The notes beneath the pieces were generated by a model that was not told the origin of the DNA, searched no databases, and saw only the letters and a list, made by a program, of their open reading frames with translations. DNA of 64,000 nucleotides, from NCBI RefSeq assembly GCF_000429645.1, contig NZ_AUCG01000016.1:434001-498000 (forward strand), in the 5' to 3' direction. The position numbers and the translations under genes were made by a program. Below are positions 26,727 through 37,176 of the stretch, piece by piece; positions within the stretch are counted from its first letter, which is position 1, and every line of letters begins with the position of its first letter. Origin of the DNA: Niveispirillum irakense DSM 11586 (GTDB taxonomy: Bacteria; Pseudomonadota; Alphaproteobacteria; Azospirillales; Azospirillaceae).

Positions 26727-27563
26727 ATGATCGGTGTTTTTGATTCCGGGCATGGCGGGCTGACGGTACTGAATGCCTTGCACCGGTCCATGCCCCAGAC
26801 CGATTTCCTGTATCTGGGCGACCATCATGACGCACCCTATGGCGACCGGACGCCGGACGAAATTTACCGTCTGACACTGGCTGGCGTGTCGCGGCTGTTC
26901 GATGCCGGGGCGCGGCTGGTCATCCTGGCCTGCAACACGGCGTCTGCCGTCGCCCTGCGCCGCCTGCAGCAGACCTGGCTGGATGCCGCATATCCCGGCC
27001 GCCGCGTGCTGGGCGTGCTGGTACCCATGGTGGAAGCCATTACCGGCGTGCCCTGGATGGCCGATCTGGCGGCGGAACGGCCGGCGGGCCCGCCCCGCAC
27101 CATCGGCATCTTCGCCACCAGCCGCACGGTCGATAGCGGTGCCTATCCACGGGAGATCAGCCACCGCGCGCCGGAAGTGCGCGTGGTGCAGCAGGCCTGC
27201 CCCGATCTGGTGCCCTTGATTGAAGCCGATGCACCAGCAGAGGTGATCCGGGCCGCCGTGGCCCGCTATACTGACGGGCTGTTGAGCCAGTTGGGTGGGG
27301 AAATGCCGCAGGCGGTGATGCTGGGCTGCACCCATTATCCGCTGGTGGCGGACCATTTCGCCGCCTTGCTGCCGCCGGGGGTGGAGGTACTGTCCCAGCC
27401 CGATCTGACGGCACGCAGCCTGACAGCCTATCTGGAACGCCACCCTGAATTCGACCGGCCCGGCACCGGTCAGGTCCATTTCCTGACCACGGGCGATGCC
27501 GACCGGGTCAGCCGTCTGGCGACCCGCTTCTTCGGCAAGCCGGCCCGGTTTGAGAAGGCTTGA
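26727..27563 (+). CDS. murI: Glutamate racemase
   Basis: MurI makes D-glutamate for peptidoglycan. The 278-residue enzyme has IGVFDSGHGGLTVLNALHRS, the first catalytic cysteine in VILACNTASAVALR, and the second in MLGCTHYPLVADHF. The ATG at 26727 with AGGG upstream begins exactly at the conserved IGVFDSG; a longer in-frame reading is unlikely. It stands alone, convergent with ctaA. Confidence 0.93.
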   Translation: MIGVFDSGHGGLTVLNALHRSMPQTDFLYLGDHHDAPYGDRTPDEIYRLTLAGVSRLFDAGARLVILACNTASAVALRRLQQTWLDAAYPGRRVLGVLVPMVEAITGVPWMADLAAERPAGPPRTIGIFATSRTVDSGAYPREISHRAPEVRVVQQACPDLVPLIEADAPAEVIRAAVARYTDGLLSQLGGEMPQAVMLGCTHYPLVADHFAALLPPGVEVLSQPDLTARSLTAYLERHPEFDRPGTGQVHFLTTGDADRVSRLATRFFGKPARFEKA

Positions 27564-27599
27564 AGGCCCCGCTGCCAGTCAAGCCTCTCCGCTACCCCC

Positions 27600-28640
27600 T
27601 CACCGCCGCAGCGTGTGCAGGGACCAGACCATCAGGCCGATCACCACCATGGCCCCGCCCTGGTGGGCGGACCCCAGCGCCACGGGCACGGCCATCAGCA
27701 GGGTCAGGATGCCCAGCCCCACCTGGGCCAGCACAGCCGCCGTCACGCCCAGGGCAACGCCGCGGGCCGCCGGCACCAGATTGGCGCGCTGCCCCACCCG
27801 CCAGGCATAGCTGACAACGGCAAAGGCGGTGGCAATGGCCAGCCAGCGATGGGTGAACTGCACCGCCGCCGTATTTTCCAGGAAATTCAGCCAGGCCGGC
27901 GACAGGTTCCAGATTTCCGGCGGCGCGAAATCGCCATTCATCAGCGGCCAGGTATTATAGGCAAAGCCGGCATCCAGCCCCGCGACAAAGGCGCCCCAGA
28001 CCACGGTGATCGCCACCATGACCAAAGCCAGCCGGCCATGGGCCACCAGCCCAACCCGGTCCGGATGGGCCTTGGCCTGGGGGTGCAGCAGCCCCAGCGC
28101 CACCCGGATCAGCAGCGCATAAAGAATCAGCGCCATGGAAAGATGCAGGGCCAGCCGGTAATGGCTGACATCGGTACGATCCACCAGCCCGGACTGGACC
28201 ATGAACCAGCCGATAAAACCCTGAAGACCGCCCAGCAGGAACAGGCCCACCAGCTTGGGCAGCATGGAACGGGAAATCTGCCCCCTTACGGCGAACCAGA
28301 CCAGTGGCACAGCAAAGACAAGGCCGATCAACCGGCCCCATAGCCGGTGGAACCATTCCCAGAAGAAGATGGATTTGAAATCATCCAGGCTCATCCCCCG
28401 GTTCAGAACCTGATATTCGGGGATCTGCTTGTACTTCTCGAACTCGACCATCCATTGCGCCTCCGACAGAGGCGGGATGGTGCCGGTGATCGGTTTCCAT
28501 TCCGTGATGGACAGGCCGCTTTCCGTCAGGCGGGTGATGGCTCCGATAATCGCCATGGCGAAAACCATGCCGGCGCAGAACAAAAGCCAGTGCGCCACGC
28601 GGCGGGAATTGGCCTCAACGGGGGAAAGGGTCTGGGTCAC
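27600..28640 (-). CDS. ctaA: Heme A synthase (CtaA/COX15)
   Basis: CtaA oxidises heme O to heme A for aa3-type cytochrome oxidase, so the organism probably has such an oxidase. The 346-residue membrane protein has about eight helices. It shows the COX15 signature GAITRLTESGLSITEWKPIT, the heme-ligand histidine in FFWEWFHRLWGRLIGLVFAV, and LALHLSMALILYALLIRVAL. The second heme site is in AAVQFTHRWLAIATAFAVVS. The start is a GTG at 28640-28638; no better ATG precedes the conserved region. Confidence 0.95.
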   Translation of the reverse strand: MTQTLSPVEANSRRVAHWLLFCAGMVFAMAIIGAITRLTESGLSITEWKPITGTIPPLSEAQWMVEFEKYKQIPEYQVLNRGMSLDDFKSIFFWEWFHRLWGRLIGLVFAVPLVWFAVRGQISRSMLPKLVGLFLLGGLQGFIGWFMVQSGLVDRTDVSHYRLALHLSMALILYALLIRVALGLLHPQAKAHPDRVGLVAHGRLALVMVAITVVWGAFVAGLDAGFAYNTWPLMNGDFAPPEIWNLSPAWLNFLENTAAVQFTHRWLAIATAFAVVSYAWRVGQRANLVPAARGVALGVTAAVLAQVGLGILTLLMAVPVALGSAHQGGAMVVIGLMVWSLHTLRR

Positions 28641-28715
28641 GGGCTGTCACCGCCTGTCGGTGGGTAAATCATTCGGATGGGCAAGCCCCCGATATGGCCC
28701 GCTTACCGCTTCCGG

Positions 28716-29347
28716 TCAAATGCCGGCCTTGCGGCCCGGCGTCGCAGCCGCATTCCAGGCCGCGATAAGGGCAGCCATTTCCGCCGGACGCCGCATCGGC
28801 CCGCCCATCACGGCAAGGCCTGCCGCCCCGGCAGCGCGGCAAGCCGCCACCTGTTCCACCCCCACCCCGCCCAGCGCCAGCACCGGCAAGGGCGCCCCGG
28901 TCAGGGATGCCGGGCCTAAGGCCGGGCCATAACCGGGCTTGGAGGCGCTGGGGTAAATCGGGCTGAGGCTGGCATAATCCGCGCCCTCCCGGGCGGCCAG
29001 CGCCAGTTCCGCCTTGCTGTGGCAGGACAGGCCAATCAACGCCCCCGGCCCCAGCAGCGCCCGCGCCGCCGCGACATCCCCGCCCGCCCCCAGATGCACC
29101 CCATCGCAGAGCCGGGCCAGATGCGGGTCCCCATGAAGGGTCAATATGCCCCCCACGGCCCGCACCATCGGGCGCAGCCGTTCCAGCAATGCGGTCTGCG
29201 CCGCCAGGGGCAAATCCTTTTCCCGCAGGGACAGCCAGCGGCATCCCGCCTCCAGCGCCGCACCCGCCACGGCCACCAGATCACCGCCCGCCGCCTGGGT
29301 GCGGTCGGTGATCAGCAGCAGCGGCGGGTTAGGCAGGCGGGACGCCA

Positions 29348-29348
<1 letters not shown>
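28716..29348 (-). CDS. thiE: Thiamine phosphate synthase-like (ThiE/TenI family)
   Basis: ThiE joins the thiazole and pyrimidine halves to thiamine phosphate. The 210-residue barrel shows LLLITDRTQAAGGDLVAVAG, WLSLREKDLPLAAQ, the GVHLGAGGD motif, a His-containing IGLSCHSKAELALAAREGAD, and SPIYPSASKPG. The SKPG form also occurs in TenI tautomerases, so a TenI-like activity cannot be excluded. The ATG at 29348 overlaps the thiG stop; a GTG one codon earlier is the alternative. It is the last gene of the riboswitch-controlled thi operon. Confidence 0.82.
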
Positions 29349-30127
<779 letters not shown>

Positions 30128-30328
30128 TCAGCCGCCCTGCAGAACCTTGACGATTTCGATCTTGTCCCCCGGCACCAGCACCGTATCGGCCCAGCGCGCC
30201 CGGGGCAGCACTTCCCCGTTCAGCGCCACGGCGATGCCGCGCGCCGCCGGGTCGATGCCCTGGTCCGCCATGATGGCAGTCAGGGCATGATCATCGGGCA
30301 GCAGATCCTTGCCATTGATGGTGATCAT
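30128..30328 (-). CDS. thiS: Sulfur carrier protein ThiS
   Basis: ThiS is a ubiquitin-like protein that carries sulfur as a C-terminal thiocarboxylate. The 66-residue product begins MITINGKDLLPDDHALTAIM, contains GIAVALNGEVLPRARW and ends in the required Gly-Gly (VKVLQGG). The ATG at 30328 has GAGGA upstream. Between thiO and thiS is a 119-base gap that holds an inverted repeat. Confidence 0.94.
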   Translation of the reverse strand: MITINGKDLLPDDHALTAIMADQGIDPAARGIAVALNGEVLPRARWADTVLVPGDKIEIVKVLQGG

Positions 30329-30373
30329 GATTCTTCCTCGGAAATCGGGGCAAGCTTTTCCAGTCAATCGAGC

Positions 30374-30443
30374 TTGCGAAAGAACGCCCTTCGGGATTGT
30401 TTCGCCTCCGTGGCAAACAACATGCGCAGGCGTTCTTTCACAA
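30374..30443 (-). other. Long inverted repeat in the thiO-thiS gap
   Basis: GAAAGAACGCC (30378-30388) and GGCGTTCTTTC (30429-30439) are perfect complements. The stem extends past one mismatch by TTG/CAA, giving 14 pairs around a 40-base loop. It lies inside the thi transcript, 46 bases before thiS, so it could be an mRNA-stabilising or processing structure that sets the thiO:thiSGE ratio. Confidence 0.6.
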
Positions 30444-30447
30444 CCTC

Positions 30448-31596
30448 TCAGGCCGCGCGGGCCGGGGCGAAACGGCCGGGACCGAAAGCGCGGATACGCT
30501 CGTCCACATGGCCGGTCAGCATCATGGCGGCCACGGCATCCGCCGTGATCGGTGTCAACAGGATGCCGTTACGGTGATGGCCGGTGGCCAGCATCAGCCC
30601 TTCCACCCCCAGCGCCCAGCCCAGGATGGGGGCATCATCGCGGCAGCCGGGGCGGAAGCCGTGCCACATCTCCTTGATGGGCAGTTCCTCCACCCCCGGC
30701 AGGGTGCGCCATGTCGCTTCCAGCAAGGCCAGCACGCCACCGGCTGTCATCTGGTTGTCAAAGCCCTTTTCCTCCGTCGTGGCGCCGACGATCAGCGTGC
30801 CATCGGCGCGCGGCACCAGATAGCATTTCGGCCCCCAGACGACATGGCGCAACAGCGGCGCTGCCGGGTCCATCTGCAAGGACAGCATCTGCCCCTTCAC
30901 CGGGCGCACCGGCGGCGGCACAGGCAGGCCCGGCAGCAGCCGCGACCAGGCACCCGCCGCCAGCACCACCTGATCGGCAGCATGAACATGGTCCCCCAGC
31001 CGCACGCCCGTCACCCGGCTGCCAGCCATTTCCAGGCCCGTGACGGTCACCCCTTCATGGATGCGCCCGCCGGCCTTTTCCAGCGCCACGCGCAAGGCGG
31101 CACTGGCCAGACGGTTATCCACCTGCCCGTCCCGCGGGCTATAGACAGCGGCAGCGGTGCGCGGGTTCAGGAACGGTTCGCGCTCCTTGGCGGCGGCACC
31201 GGTCAGCCATTCCATCTCCAGCCCCAGGCTGCGCTGATAATCGTAATTGCTGCGCAGCGTCTCCACATCGTCGCGGGTCAGGGCCACGACCATGGTGCCT
31301 TCCTGGCGCAACCCCACCGGCAGGCCGCTGGCAGCTTCCAGTTCCTGGGCAAAGGCGGGCCACATTTCCCGGCTGGCAACGCAGAGCGGCACCAGGGTCT
31401 GTTCCCCTGGCTCGGCTTCCACGGCGGCGGCCAGCATGCCGGCGGCAGCACGGCTGGCCGACTGGCCCACCTGATCCCGCTCAAACAGATCGACCGACAG
31501 GCCGGCCTGGGCCAGACGCCAACCGATGGACAACCCGATGATACCGCCGCCAATGATGGCAATACGGGACCGGGGGGAATTTAAATCAGTGGACAT
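30448..31596 (-). CDS. thiO: Glycine oxidase ThiO
   Basis: ThiO oxidises glycine to dehydroglycine for thiazole formation. The 382-residue FAD enzyme has the dinucleotide motif RIAIIGGGIIGLSIGWRLAQ followed by AGLSVDLFERDQVGQSASRA, the DAO-family GQMLSL-type segment (VKGQMLSLQMDP) and a C-terminal FAD site with GFRPGCRDDAPILGWAL and GHHRNGILLTPIT. The ATG at 31596 lies just past the TPP riboswitch. This is the first gene of thiO-thiS-thiG-thiE. Confidence 0.93.
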   Translation of the reverse strand: MSTDLNSPRSRIAIIGGGIIGLSIGWRLAQAGLSVDLFERDQVGQSASRAAAGMLAAAVEAEPGEQTLVPLCVASREMWPAFAQELEAASGLPVGLRQEGTMVVALTRDDVETLRSNYDYQRSLGLEMEWLTGAAAKEREPFLNPRTAAAVYSPRDGQVDNRLASAALRVALEKAGGRIHEGVTVTGLEMAGSRVTGVRLGDHVHAADQVVLAAGAWSRLLPGLPVPPPVRPVKGQMLSLQMDPAAPLLRHVVWGPKCYLVPRADGTLIVGATTEEKGFDNQMTAGGVLALLEATWRTLPGVEELPIKEMWHGFRPGCRDDAPILGWALGVEGLMLATGHHRNGILLTPITADAVAAMMLTGHVDERIRAFGPGRFAPARAA

Positions 31597-31602
31597 GGAT
31601 GC

Positions 31603-31691
31603 AATCCTCCCTTCGCCGGCATGACCCGGATCAGGTTCGATGGGTATGATCTCAGCCGTGCCAGCATCCGTTGCCGTCCACGGCACCCCAG
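31603..31691 (-). promoter_or_regulatory. TPP (THI-box) riboswitch
   Basis: On the minus strand the RNA contains GGGGTGCC, GGCTGAGATCATACCC, GAACCTGATCCGGGTCATGC and CGGCGAAGGGAGGA, the ordered conserved parts of the TPP aptamer (P2/P3 CUGAGA, P4/P5 ACCUGAU and closing AGGGA). The final GGGAGGA is also the Shine-Dalgarno site of thiO, seven bases before the ATG. TPP binding would therefore hide the ribosome site directly. Confidence 0.95.
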
Positions 31692-31782
31692 TTAACGATG
31701 CCCAGAGTCATGGGCCTGTCACACGGTGAAAGCAAGGGGGCCGGGTGCCGCAGCACCCATGCGGGGAGGGGAAATCCACATC

Positions 31783-31813
31783 AAAAAGCCCCGCCGGATC
31801 AACCGGCGGGGCT
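31783..31813 (-). terminator. Terminator after the second chemoreceptor gene
   Basis: AGCCCCGCCGG and CCGGCGGGGCT form an 11-bp perfect stem with a five-base loop, followed on the minus strand by TTTTT. Confidence 0.93.
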
Positions 31814-31839
31814 GGATAAAACAGTCCGGAACAGCGTGA

Positions 31840-33528
31840 TCAGGCGGCGATCAGCGTCTTGACGAACTTGTCCACTTCCACATTCAGCACCTGCGACTGA
31901 CGGGTCACGTCGGATGCCGTGTCATGCACCATGGTGGCGGCCCCGCCGGTGTTGGCAGCGGATTCGCTGACCCCCTGCACCGCGTTGCAGACGGCCTGGG
32001 TACCATTGGCCACATCCTGCACCCGGCGGGCGATTTCGTTCGTGCTGGCCTGCTGTTCCTCGATGGCGGCGGCCAGCGCCGTCGTGATCTCCCCGATCTT
32101 GTCGATCGTATAGGCGATGCGGTTGATAGCGCTGACGGCAGCCCCGGTTTCGCGCTGGATGCTGGCCACCTGGGCGGCGATATCCTCCGTCGCCCTGCCG
32201 GTCTGGGTCGCCAGGGTCTTGACCTCGCTGGCCACCACCGCGAAGCCTTTGCCAGCCTCCCCGGCGCGGGCCGCCTCGATCGTCGCATTCAGCGCCAACA
32301 GGTTGGTCTGGGCGGCGATACCCTGGATCAGGGTAACAACCTCCTCAATCCGGGTCGCGGCGCCCTGCAAACCATCCATGGTGCGGGTGGTTTCGGTCGC
32401 ATCTTCCACCGCATTCCGGGTGACATTGTTGACCTCCACCACCTGCCGGGCGATCTCCGCGATGGAAGCATTGATCTCTTCGGTCGCGGCGGCCACGCTC
32501 TGAACACTTCCGGCGGATTCATTGGAGGCCTGGGCCACTTCGGAAGCCTGCCCGGCGGCAGACTGGGCCGCGGCAGTCAAGCCTTCAGCACTGGTACGCA
32601 TATCCTGGGCCGAGGTGGCCAGGGCGGCGGACACTTCGCCCAGCTTGGTGGCAAAGGCAGTGGTCATGCGTTCCAGTTGCTGGCGGCGCTGTTCCTTGGC
32701 CACCTGCTCGGCCTGCTGTTCGGCAGCCATGCGGCGGCCATCCTGCAGGCGAGCCTTGAAGACATCCAGCGCATTGGCGATGTGGCCGATCTCGTCGCCC
32801 CGGCCCGTTTCCGGAACAATGGCATCATAATCGCCACCGGCCAGGGTCTGCACCGTGTTGGTGACACGGGTCAGCGGGCGAGTCACCTGGCGCGACACCA
32901 TCCAGGAAGCGAAGCTGACCGACGTAAAAATGCCGATACCCGCGATGATCAGCATCAAGTTGCGCTCGGTGTTGGCGAAGGCATCCAGTTCGGTGATTGT
33001 GCTATCGACATAGGCGACCTGCTGCTGCGACAGCTTGATCATCACATCGTTGAAGGCCTTGCGGTTGGCGCGGTTTGCATCATTGTCGCCGATCACGCGG
33101 GCGGCATCGGCACCGCCCTGACGGCCGGCCTCCATCATGTCGGTACGGAAGCGGATAAATTCGCGGCCACGGGCAATGGCATCGCGCATGTCGGTTTCCA
33201 CCGCTGGGTCGATCACCGCCTCGTAAGCAGCCAGACGCTTATCCAGCGTTGCCAGGCTGGCCGTCATGGTCTTGGCGAATTTTTCCAATTCCGCCGCGTC
33301 GCGGGCCATGTAAATGCCCCGGCTATCCATCACGACGGCGTTGATCAGGCCGTTGATCTGCTCGGACAGGACCGCGCGTTGACTGGCGGCACCCATCTTT
33401 TCCACTTCGCGCTGATAAATAGTCAGCGACTGAACGCCGAGAACCACCATAACGACAGCAACAAGCGTCAGGAAAGCGACAGCCAGATTGACCTTGATGG
33501 TAATTTTCATGTCCCGGAAATTCAACAT
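31840..33528 (-). CDS. Methyl-accepting chemotaxis protein
   Basis: The 562-residue chemoreceptor has a first helix ([20 protein letters not shown]), a four-helix-type periplasmic region (about 35-185), a second helix ([20 protein letters not shown]) and HAMP with [20 protein letters not shown]. The signalling domain has the conserved tip [20 protein letters not shown] and [20 protein letters not shown]. Two ATG codons lie after AGGAGG; I use the second (33528) because the spacing is better. A strong terminator follows. The ligand is unknown. Confidence 0.95.
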   Translation of the reverse strand: MLNFRDMKITIKVNLAVAFLTLVAVVMVVLGVQSLTIYQREVEKMGAASQRAVLSEQINGLINAVVMDSRGIYMARDAAELEKFAKTMTASLATLDKRLAAYEAVIDPAVETDMRDAIARGREFIRFRTDMMEAGRQGGADAARVIGDNDANRANRKAFNDVMIKLSQQQVAYVDSTITELDAFANTERNLMLIIAGIGIFTSVSFASWMVSRQVTRPLTRVTNTVQTLAGGDYDAIVPETGRGDEIGHIANALDVFKARLQDGRRMAAEQQAEQVAKEQRRQQLERMTTAFATKLGEVSAALATSAQDMRTSAEGLTAAAQSAAGQASEVAQASNESAGSVQSVAAATEEINASIAEIARQVVEVNNVTRNAVEDATETTRTMDGLQGAATRIEEVVTLIQGIAAQTNLLALNATIEAARAGEAGKGFAVVASEVKTLATQTGRATEDIAAQVASIQRETGAAVSAINRIAYTIDKIGEITTALAAAIEEQQASTNEIARRVQDVANGTQAVCNAVQGVSESAANTGGAATMVHDTASDVTRQSQVLNVEVDKFVKTLIAA

Positions 33529-33808
33529 CATACCCTCCTGACATCCCCAATACTGGCCGTTGCGACAAGCGAACAGGCAGATTTCACTCCACCCACAATG
33601 CCACAGGAGAGGATTTTAACCAGATATGCAGAGGGTTATGTCGGAAAGAGCGGCTCGCTCTTCGAAATCAAATAGATAATATTTAATGATTGTGTTTGAG
33701 AATTATTTTTACTACCCACAAAAACAGCCCAGATTATCGCCGAGACGTTCCCCTATGACCGGACAGGTCCAGCCATAGGGGAAATAAGCCCCGTTTCCAT
33801 CACGCTCT

Positions 33809-34522
33809 TCAACGTGGACGACGACGGAACCGCAGGAAAACAGGACGACACCCCGTCAGCATTTTCTGCTCATACCGGGTTGCGGGCCAGTCATCCGGCC
33901 GGGTCCGCCAGTCGGACGGCCCTTGGGCCATCCACTCGAAATCCGGATGGCGCCAGGTATGTTCCAGCATCCAGCGGGCGAGTTGCATATCATCCGATGC
34001 CAGGCGCAACTCAGCACCGTCTTTCAGCACGCGCGACAATCGGGGCAGATTATCCGGACCAATAAAACGGCGGAAGGCATGACGGGCCTTGGGCCAGGGA
34101 TCGGGGAACAGCACAAAGGCCCGGCCAACCGACGCATCGGGCAGGGCATCCAGAATGGGGCGCGCATCGTCCGGGACCACACGGATATTCCGCTGCCCCC
34201 CCTGCTCGATATGTTTCAGCAGGGAAGAGACGCCATTGATGAAGGGTTCACACCCGATAAAACCGATATCCGGATTGCGTTCGGCCTGCCACGCCAAGTG
34301 CTCACCACCGCCAAAACCCACTTCGAACCACAGGTCGCGGACCGGCTGGTCGAACAGGCTGGCAGGATCCAGACGGCTGCCATCCTTGGGGGCCTCCACC
34401 TTCAGGCCGGGCAGCAGCGTCTCCAGCAATTCAAGCCGGCCCTTACGCAGCGGTCGCCCCAGGCGGCGGCCATACAGGACCTTACGGTGCGGGATGTCGT
34501 TGCTGTCGGCGCTGTCGGACAT
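33809..34522 (-). CDS. trmB: tRNA (guanine-N7-)-methyltransferase TrmB
   Basis: TrmB methylates G46 of tRNA. The 237-residue product has the SAM-binding LWFEVGFGGGEHLAWQAERN, NIRVVPDDARPILDALP, the family motif FVLFPDPWPKARHAFRRFIG and the C-terminal TRYEQKMLTGCRPVFLRFRR. It lies downstream of metK, which makes its methyl donor, with a hairpin between them. Confidence 0.95.
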   Translation of the reverse strand: MSDSADSNDIPHRKVLYGRRLGRPLRKGRLELLETLLPGLKVEAPKDGSRLDPASLFDQPVRDLWFEVGFGGGEHLAWQAERNPDIGFIGCEPFINGVSSLLKHIEQGGQRNIRVVPDDARPILDALPDASVGRAFVLFPDPWPKARHAFRRFIGPDNLPRLSRVLKDGAELRLASDDMQLARWMLEHTWRHPDFEWMAQGPSDWRTRPDDWPATRYEQKMLTGCRPVFLRFRRRPR

Positions 34523-34560
34523 GGCTCTATAAACTCAAAGAAAAGGATCGATAAATGGCA

Positions 34561-34586
34561 AACGGCCCGCCCAAAAGGGCGGGCCG
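34561..34586 (-). terminator. Hairpin after metK
   Basis: CGGCCCGCCC and GGGCGGGCCG form a 10-bp perfect stem with an AAAA loop, followed on the minus strand by TTTGCC. It separates metK from trmB and may reduce, not abolish, read-through. Confidence 0.8.
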
Positions 34587-34611
34587 CTGTGCGTTACCGC
34601 AGACCGTGCGA

Positions 34612-35781
34612 TCAGGCGCCGAAGGCGGACTTCAGATCGGCAACCAGATCGGTCTTTTCCCAGCTGAAACCACCATCATGGTCCGGCTCGCGGCCGAAAT
34701 GGCCGTAAGCCGCGGTCCGGGCATAGATCGGCCGGTTCAGCTTCAGATGCTCGCGAATACCGCGCGGGCTGAGGTTCATCAGTTCACGAAGCACGTCGGA
34801 CAGTTTGTCCTCATCCACGCGACCAGTGCCGGCGGTGTCGATATAGACCGACAGCGGATGGGACACGCCAATGGCGTAGCTGAGCTGGATGGTGCACTTG
34901 TCGGCCAGACCGGCGGCAACGACATTCTTGGCCAGATAGCGCGCGGCATAAGCGGCAGAACGGTCAACCTTGGTCGGATCCTTGCCCGAGAAGGCGCCAC
35001 CGCCATGCGGGGCCGCACCACCATAAGTGTCCACAATGATCTTGCGGCCGGTCAGGCCGGCATCACCATCGGGACCGCCAATGACGAAACGACCCGTCGG
35101 GTTGACGTAGAAGGCGTCCTCCGGGCACATCCAGCCTTCCGGCAGCACGCCCTGCACATGACGGCGTACCGTCTCGCGAATTTCTTCCTGGCTGACGCTT
35201 TCGCTGTGCTGGGTGGACAGCACAACGGAGGTGGCGCCCACCGGCTTGCCATCACGGTACTGCAGGGAGAACTGGCTCTTGGCATCGGGGCCAAGCCACG
35301 GGGTTGCACCGGAATGGCGTGCCTCCGCCAGACCTTTCAGCAGCTTGTGGCTGTAATAGATCGGCGCCGGCATCAGGGCCGGGGTTTCGGTGCAGGCATA
35401 GCCGAACATGATGCCCTGGTCGCCGGCACCTTCGTCCTTGGCACCAGCCGCATCGACGCCAACGGCAATGTCGGCGGACTGCGCATGCAGGTGAACCGAA
35501 ACCTCAGCGGTACCCCAGTGGAAACCATGCTGCTCGTAACCAATGTCGCGCACAGCGGCGCGGGCCACATCTTCGACCTGCTTCAGCAGTTCCCCGGGGC
35601 CACGCACTTCACCTGCGATAACGATCCGATTGGTCGTCGCCAGTGTCTCGCACGCAACGCGTGCATAGGGGTCATGGCTCAGATAGAGATCGACCACCGC
35701 ATCGGAGATCCGGTCGCAGACCTTGTCAGGATGGCCTTCGGACACGGATTCGCTGGTAAAAACGTAATTCGATTTGGCCAC
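34612..35781 (-). CDS. metK: S-adenosylmethionine synthetase
   Basis: MetK makes SAM from methionine and ATP. The 389-residue enzyme has the N-terminal [20 protein letters not shown], the hexapeptide-type [13 protein letters not shown], and the loop [21 protein letters not shown] set the start at the GTG at 35781 ([12 protein letters not shown]), with GAGG upstream; a reading 39 bases longer would add unrelated residues. It lies downstream of an XRE regulator gene with a hairpin in the leader. Confidence 0.96.
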   Translation of the reverse strand: MAKSNYVFTSESVSEGHPDKVCDRISDAVVDLYLSHDPYARVACETLATTNRIVIAGEVRGPGELLKQVEDVARAAVRDIGYEQHGFHWGTAEVSVHLHAQSADIAVGVDAAGAKDEGAGDQGIMFGYACTETPALMPAPIYYSHKLLKGLAEARHSGATPWLGPDAKSQFSLQYRDGKPVGATSVVLSTQHSESVSQEEIRETVRRHVQGVLPEGWMCPEDAFYVNPTGRFVIGGPDGDAGLTGRKIIVDTYGGAAPHGGGAFSGKDPTKVDRSAAYAARYLAKNVVAAGLADKCTIQLSYAIGVSHPLSVYIDTAGTGRVDEDKLSDVLRELMNLSPRGIREHLKLNRPIYARTAAYGHFGREPDHDGGFSWEKTDLVADLKSAFGA

Positions 35782-35817
35782 TTGCGACGCCTCGGTTGGA
35801 AGGGGTTGGCACGAATG

Positions 35818-35857
35818 CAAAACACACTGCCCCGAAAACCTCAGAGCAGTGTGTTTG
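35818..35857 (-). promoter_or_regulatory. Hairpin in the metK leader
   Basis: CAAAACACACTGC and GCAGTGTGTTTG pair over 12 bases (one bulged A) around a 15-base loop, followed on the minus strand by TTTTGC. It could terminate the XRE transcript or attenuate metK. I could not match the region to any SAM or SAH riboswitch consensus. Confidence 0.6.
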
Positions 35858-35909
35858 TCGCAATCTTTTGTATATCCGTCAAGCCGGCCCGCCTGACCCG
35901 CATGGCGGA

Positions 35910-36362
35910 TCAGACTGTCTCGGAAGCGTTGGCAACCGCCTTGGTCAGTTCAAAAATGCGCTTGCGCACGGACGGGTCAGTGATGCGGTAATAGGCGCGC
36001 ACCAATTCCAACGTTTCGCGCTTGGCCATCGGGTCCGGCTCACCGGCTTCCGGCATCGGGGTGGGCGCCGGATCGGCCGCTTGTCCGTCCTGGCTCTGCA
36101 TATCGTCGAAGAAGAAAGAAACCGGTACGTCCAGCACGCGGGACAGGTCGAACAGGCGGGAAGCGCCAATACGGTTGGCCCCACGTTCATATTTCTGCAC
36201 CTGCTGGAATGTCAGGCCGATGGCCTCACCCAGCTTTTCCTGGCTCATCCCCAACAGGGTACGGCGCAGACGGACACGCGAACCGACATGGACATCAATC
36301 GGATTCGGCTTACCGAGCTTGGGACGACCGCCACCACGACGGCCACGGGTTGCGGTTTGCAT
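35910..36362 (-). CDS. XRE-family transcriptional regulator
   Basis: The 150-residue protein has a basic N-terminus ([14 protein letters not shown]) and a Cro/C1-type helix-turn-helix ([20 protein letters not shown], then [20 protein letters not shown]). A helical C-terminus ([20 protein letters not shown]) follows. This form, conserved next to metK in many Alphaproteobacteria, suggests control of methyl-cycle or envelope genes, but the target is not known here. The ATG at 36362 has GGAGG upstream; a longer reading adds an unrelated tail. Confidence 0.88.
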   Translation of the reverse strand: MQTATRGRRGGGRPKLGKPNPIDVHVGSRVRLRRTLLGMSQEKLGEAIGLTFQQVQKYERGANRIGASRLFDLSRVLDVPVSFFFDDMQSQDGQAADPAPTPMPEAGEPDPMAKRETLELVRAYYRITDPSVRKRIFELTKAVANASETV

Positions 36363-36753
36363 TTGAACAACCTCCGGGTTGGAACTGAGCCAATCCTGCG
36401 ACATACGTTTGCATGCCGTCAAGCTATTAACCCTATTCTTCGGGATGATAAGGGCTTCAGTTGGAGCAACGCGGCAATGCAGAAGGCTGAAGACAGTCTG
36501 TCTGATGCCCAAAAGGCAACTGAATCATGGCTTTTTTAGCGACAAATCCGCAAACCACCAAAGTGCCATTTGGTCACATACCCCTTCGCTCATATCGCCT
36601 TTTGGGCGACATGAGCTTGATTAGAAGACGAGAAATCGAGGGCAATAACGAGAAAGCTTCTCGCCCAGCACCACCATCAGCGTTCAATTTCAGGCTGTTA
36701 TGCAAATCCCCCCTCCGCCCGAAATGGAAAGGACATGAAGGGCACCCGTAAAG
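36363..36753. other. Gene-free gap, relatively AT-rich
   Basis: This 391-base stretch holds the XRE promoter near 36400-36450 and the 3' region of the HxlR-type gene. GC content looks lower than in the neighbours. Short open frames exist, but none shows a ribosome site with recognisable protein sequence. I see no repeat, tRNA or clear terminator. Confidence 0.4.
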
Positions 36754-37176
36754 TCATCCATCCAGATGTTGAATATCCGTATCAAATATCCGGCGTGCTT
36801 CCATGATGGTTGCCGCATTGGCATTGGCCCAAGCACCAAGATGGCGCACCGGCTCCCCCAGTGACCGGCCAAGGTCCGTCAAGGCGTAATCCACCCGGGG
36901 CGGTACGGTGGGATAGACCGTCCGTGTCACCAGCCCGTCGCGTTCCAATCCCCGTAATGTCAGCGTGAGCATCCGCTGGGAGATACCCCCGATCATCCGT
37001 TTCAGTTCATTGAAACGCCGGGGCCCGTTTTGAAGCAGCATGACAACCAGAACGGTCCATTTATCCCCGATCCTGGCCAGCACATCGGATACGACCGTGC
37101 AATTATTGGGGTCATGCCCGGCCGCAACCGCCGCCAGCAGCGCCTGCTCGGGCACATTTTTGTGCCTGGGTTTCAA
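36754..37176 (-). CDS. HxlR-family transcriptional regulator
   Basis: The 140-residue winged-helix protein has the family core [40 protein letters not shown] and [21 protein letters not shown] cysteine precedes the core (NNC), as in the redox- or quinone-sensing members of this family (YodB type). It is divergent from an azoreductase gene 81 bases away, so repression of that gene, relieved by electrophiles or quinones, is the likely role. Confidence 0.9.
   Translation of the reverse strand: MKPRHKNVPEQALLAAVAAGHDPNNCTVVSDVLARIGDKWTVLVVMLLQNGPRRFNELKRMIGGISQRMLTLTLRGLERDGLVTRTVYPTVPPRVDYALTDLGRSLGEPVRHLGAWANANAATIMEARRIFDTDIQHLDG

Noticed and set aside
31924-33675. A 583-codon plus-strand open frame opposite a chemoreceptor
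   Set aside because: It is antisense to a chemoreceptor gene with full domain structure, so it is not a gene.
35782-35909. SAM-II or SAM/SAH riboswitch upstream of metK
   Set aside because: Only a simple hairpin is visible; the conserved sequences and pseudoknot partners of these classes were not found.
36527-36751. 74-codon plus-strand open frame in the gap after the XRE gene
   Set aside because: It has no ribosome site and no family resemblance, and it overlaps a region that looks non-coding.
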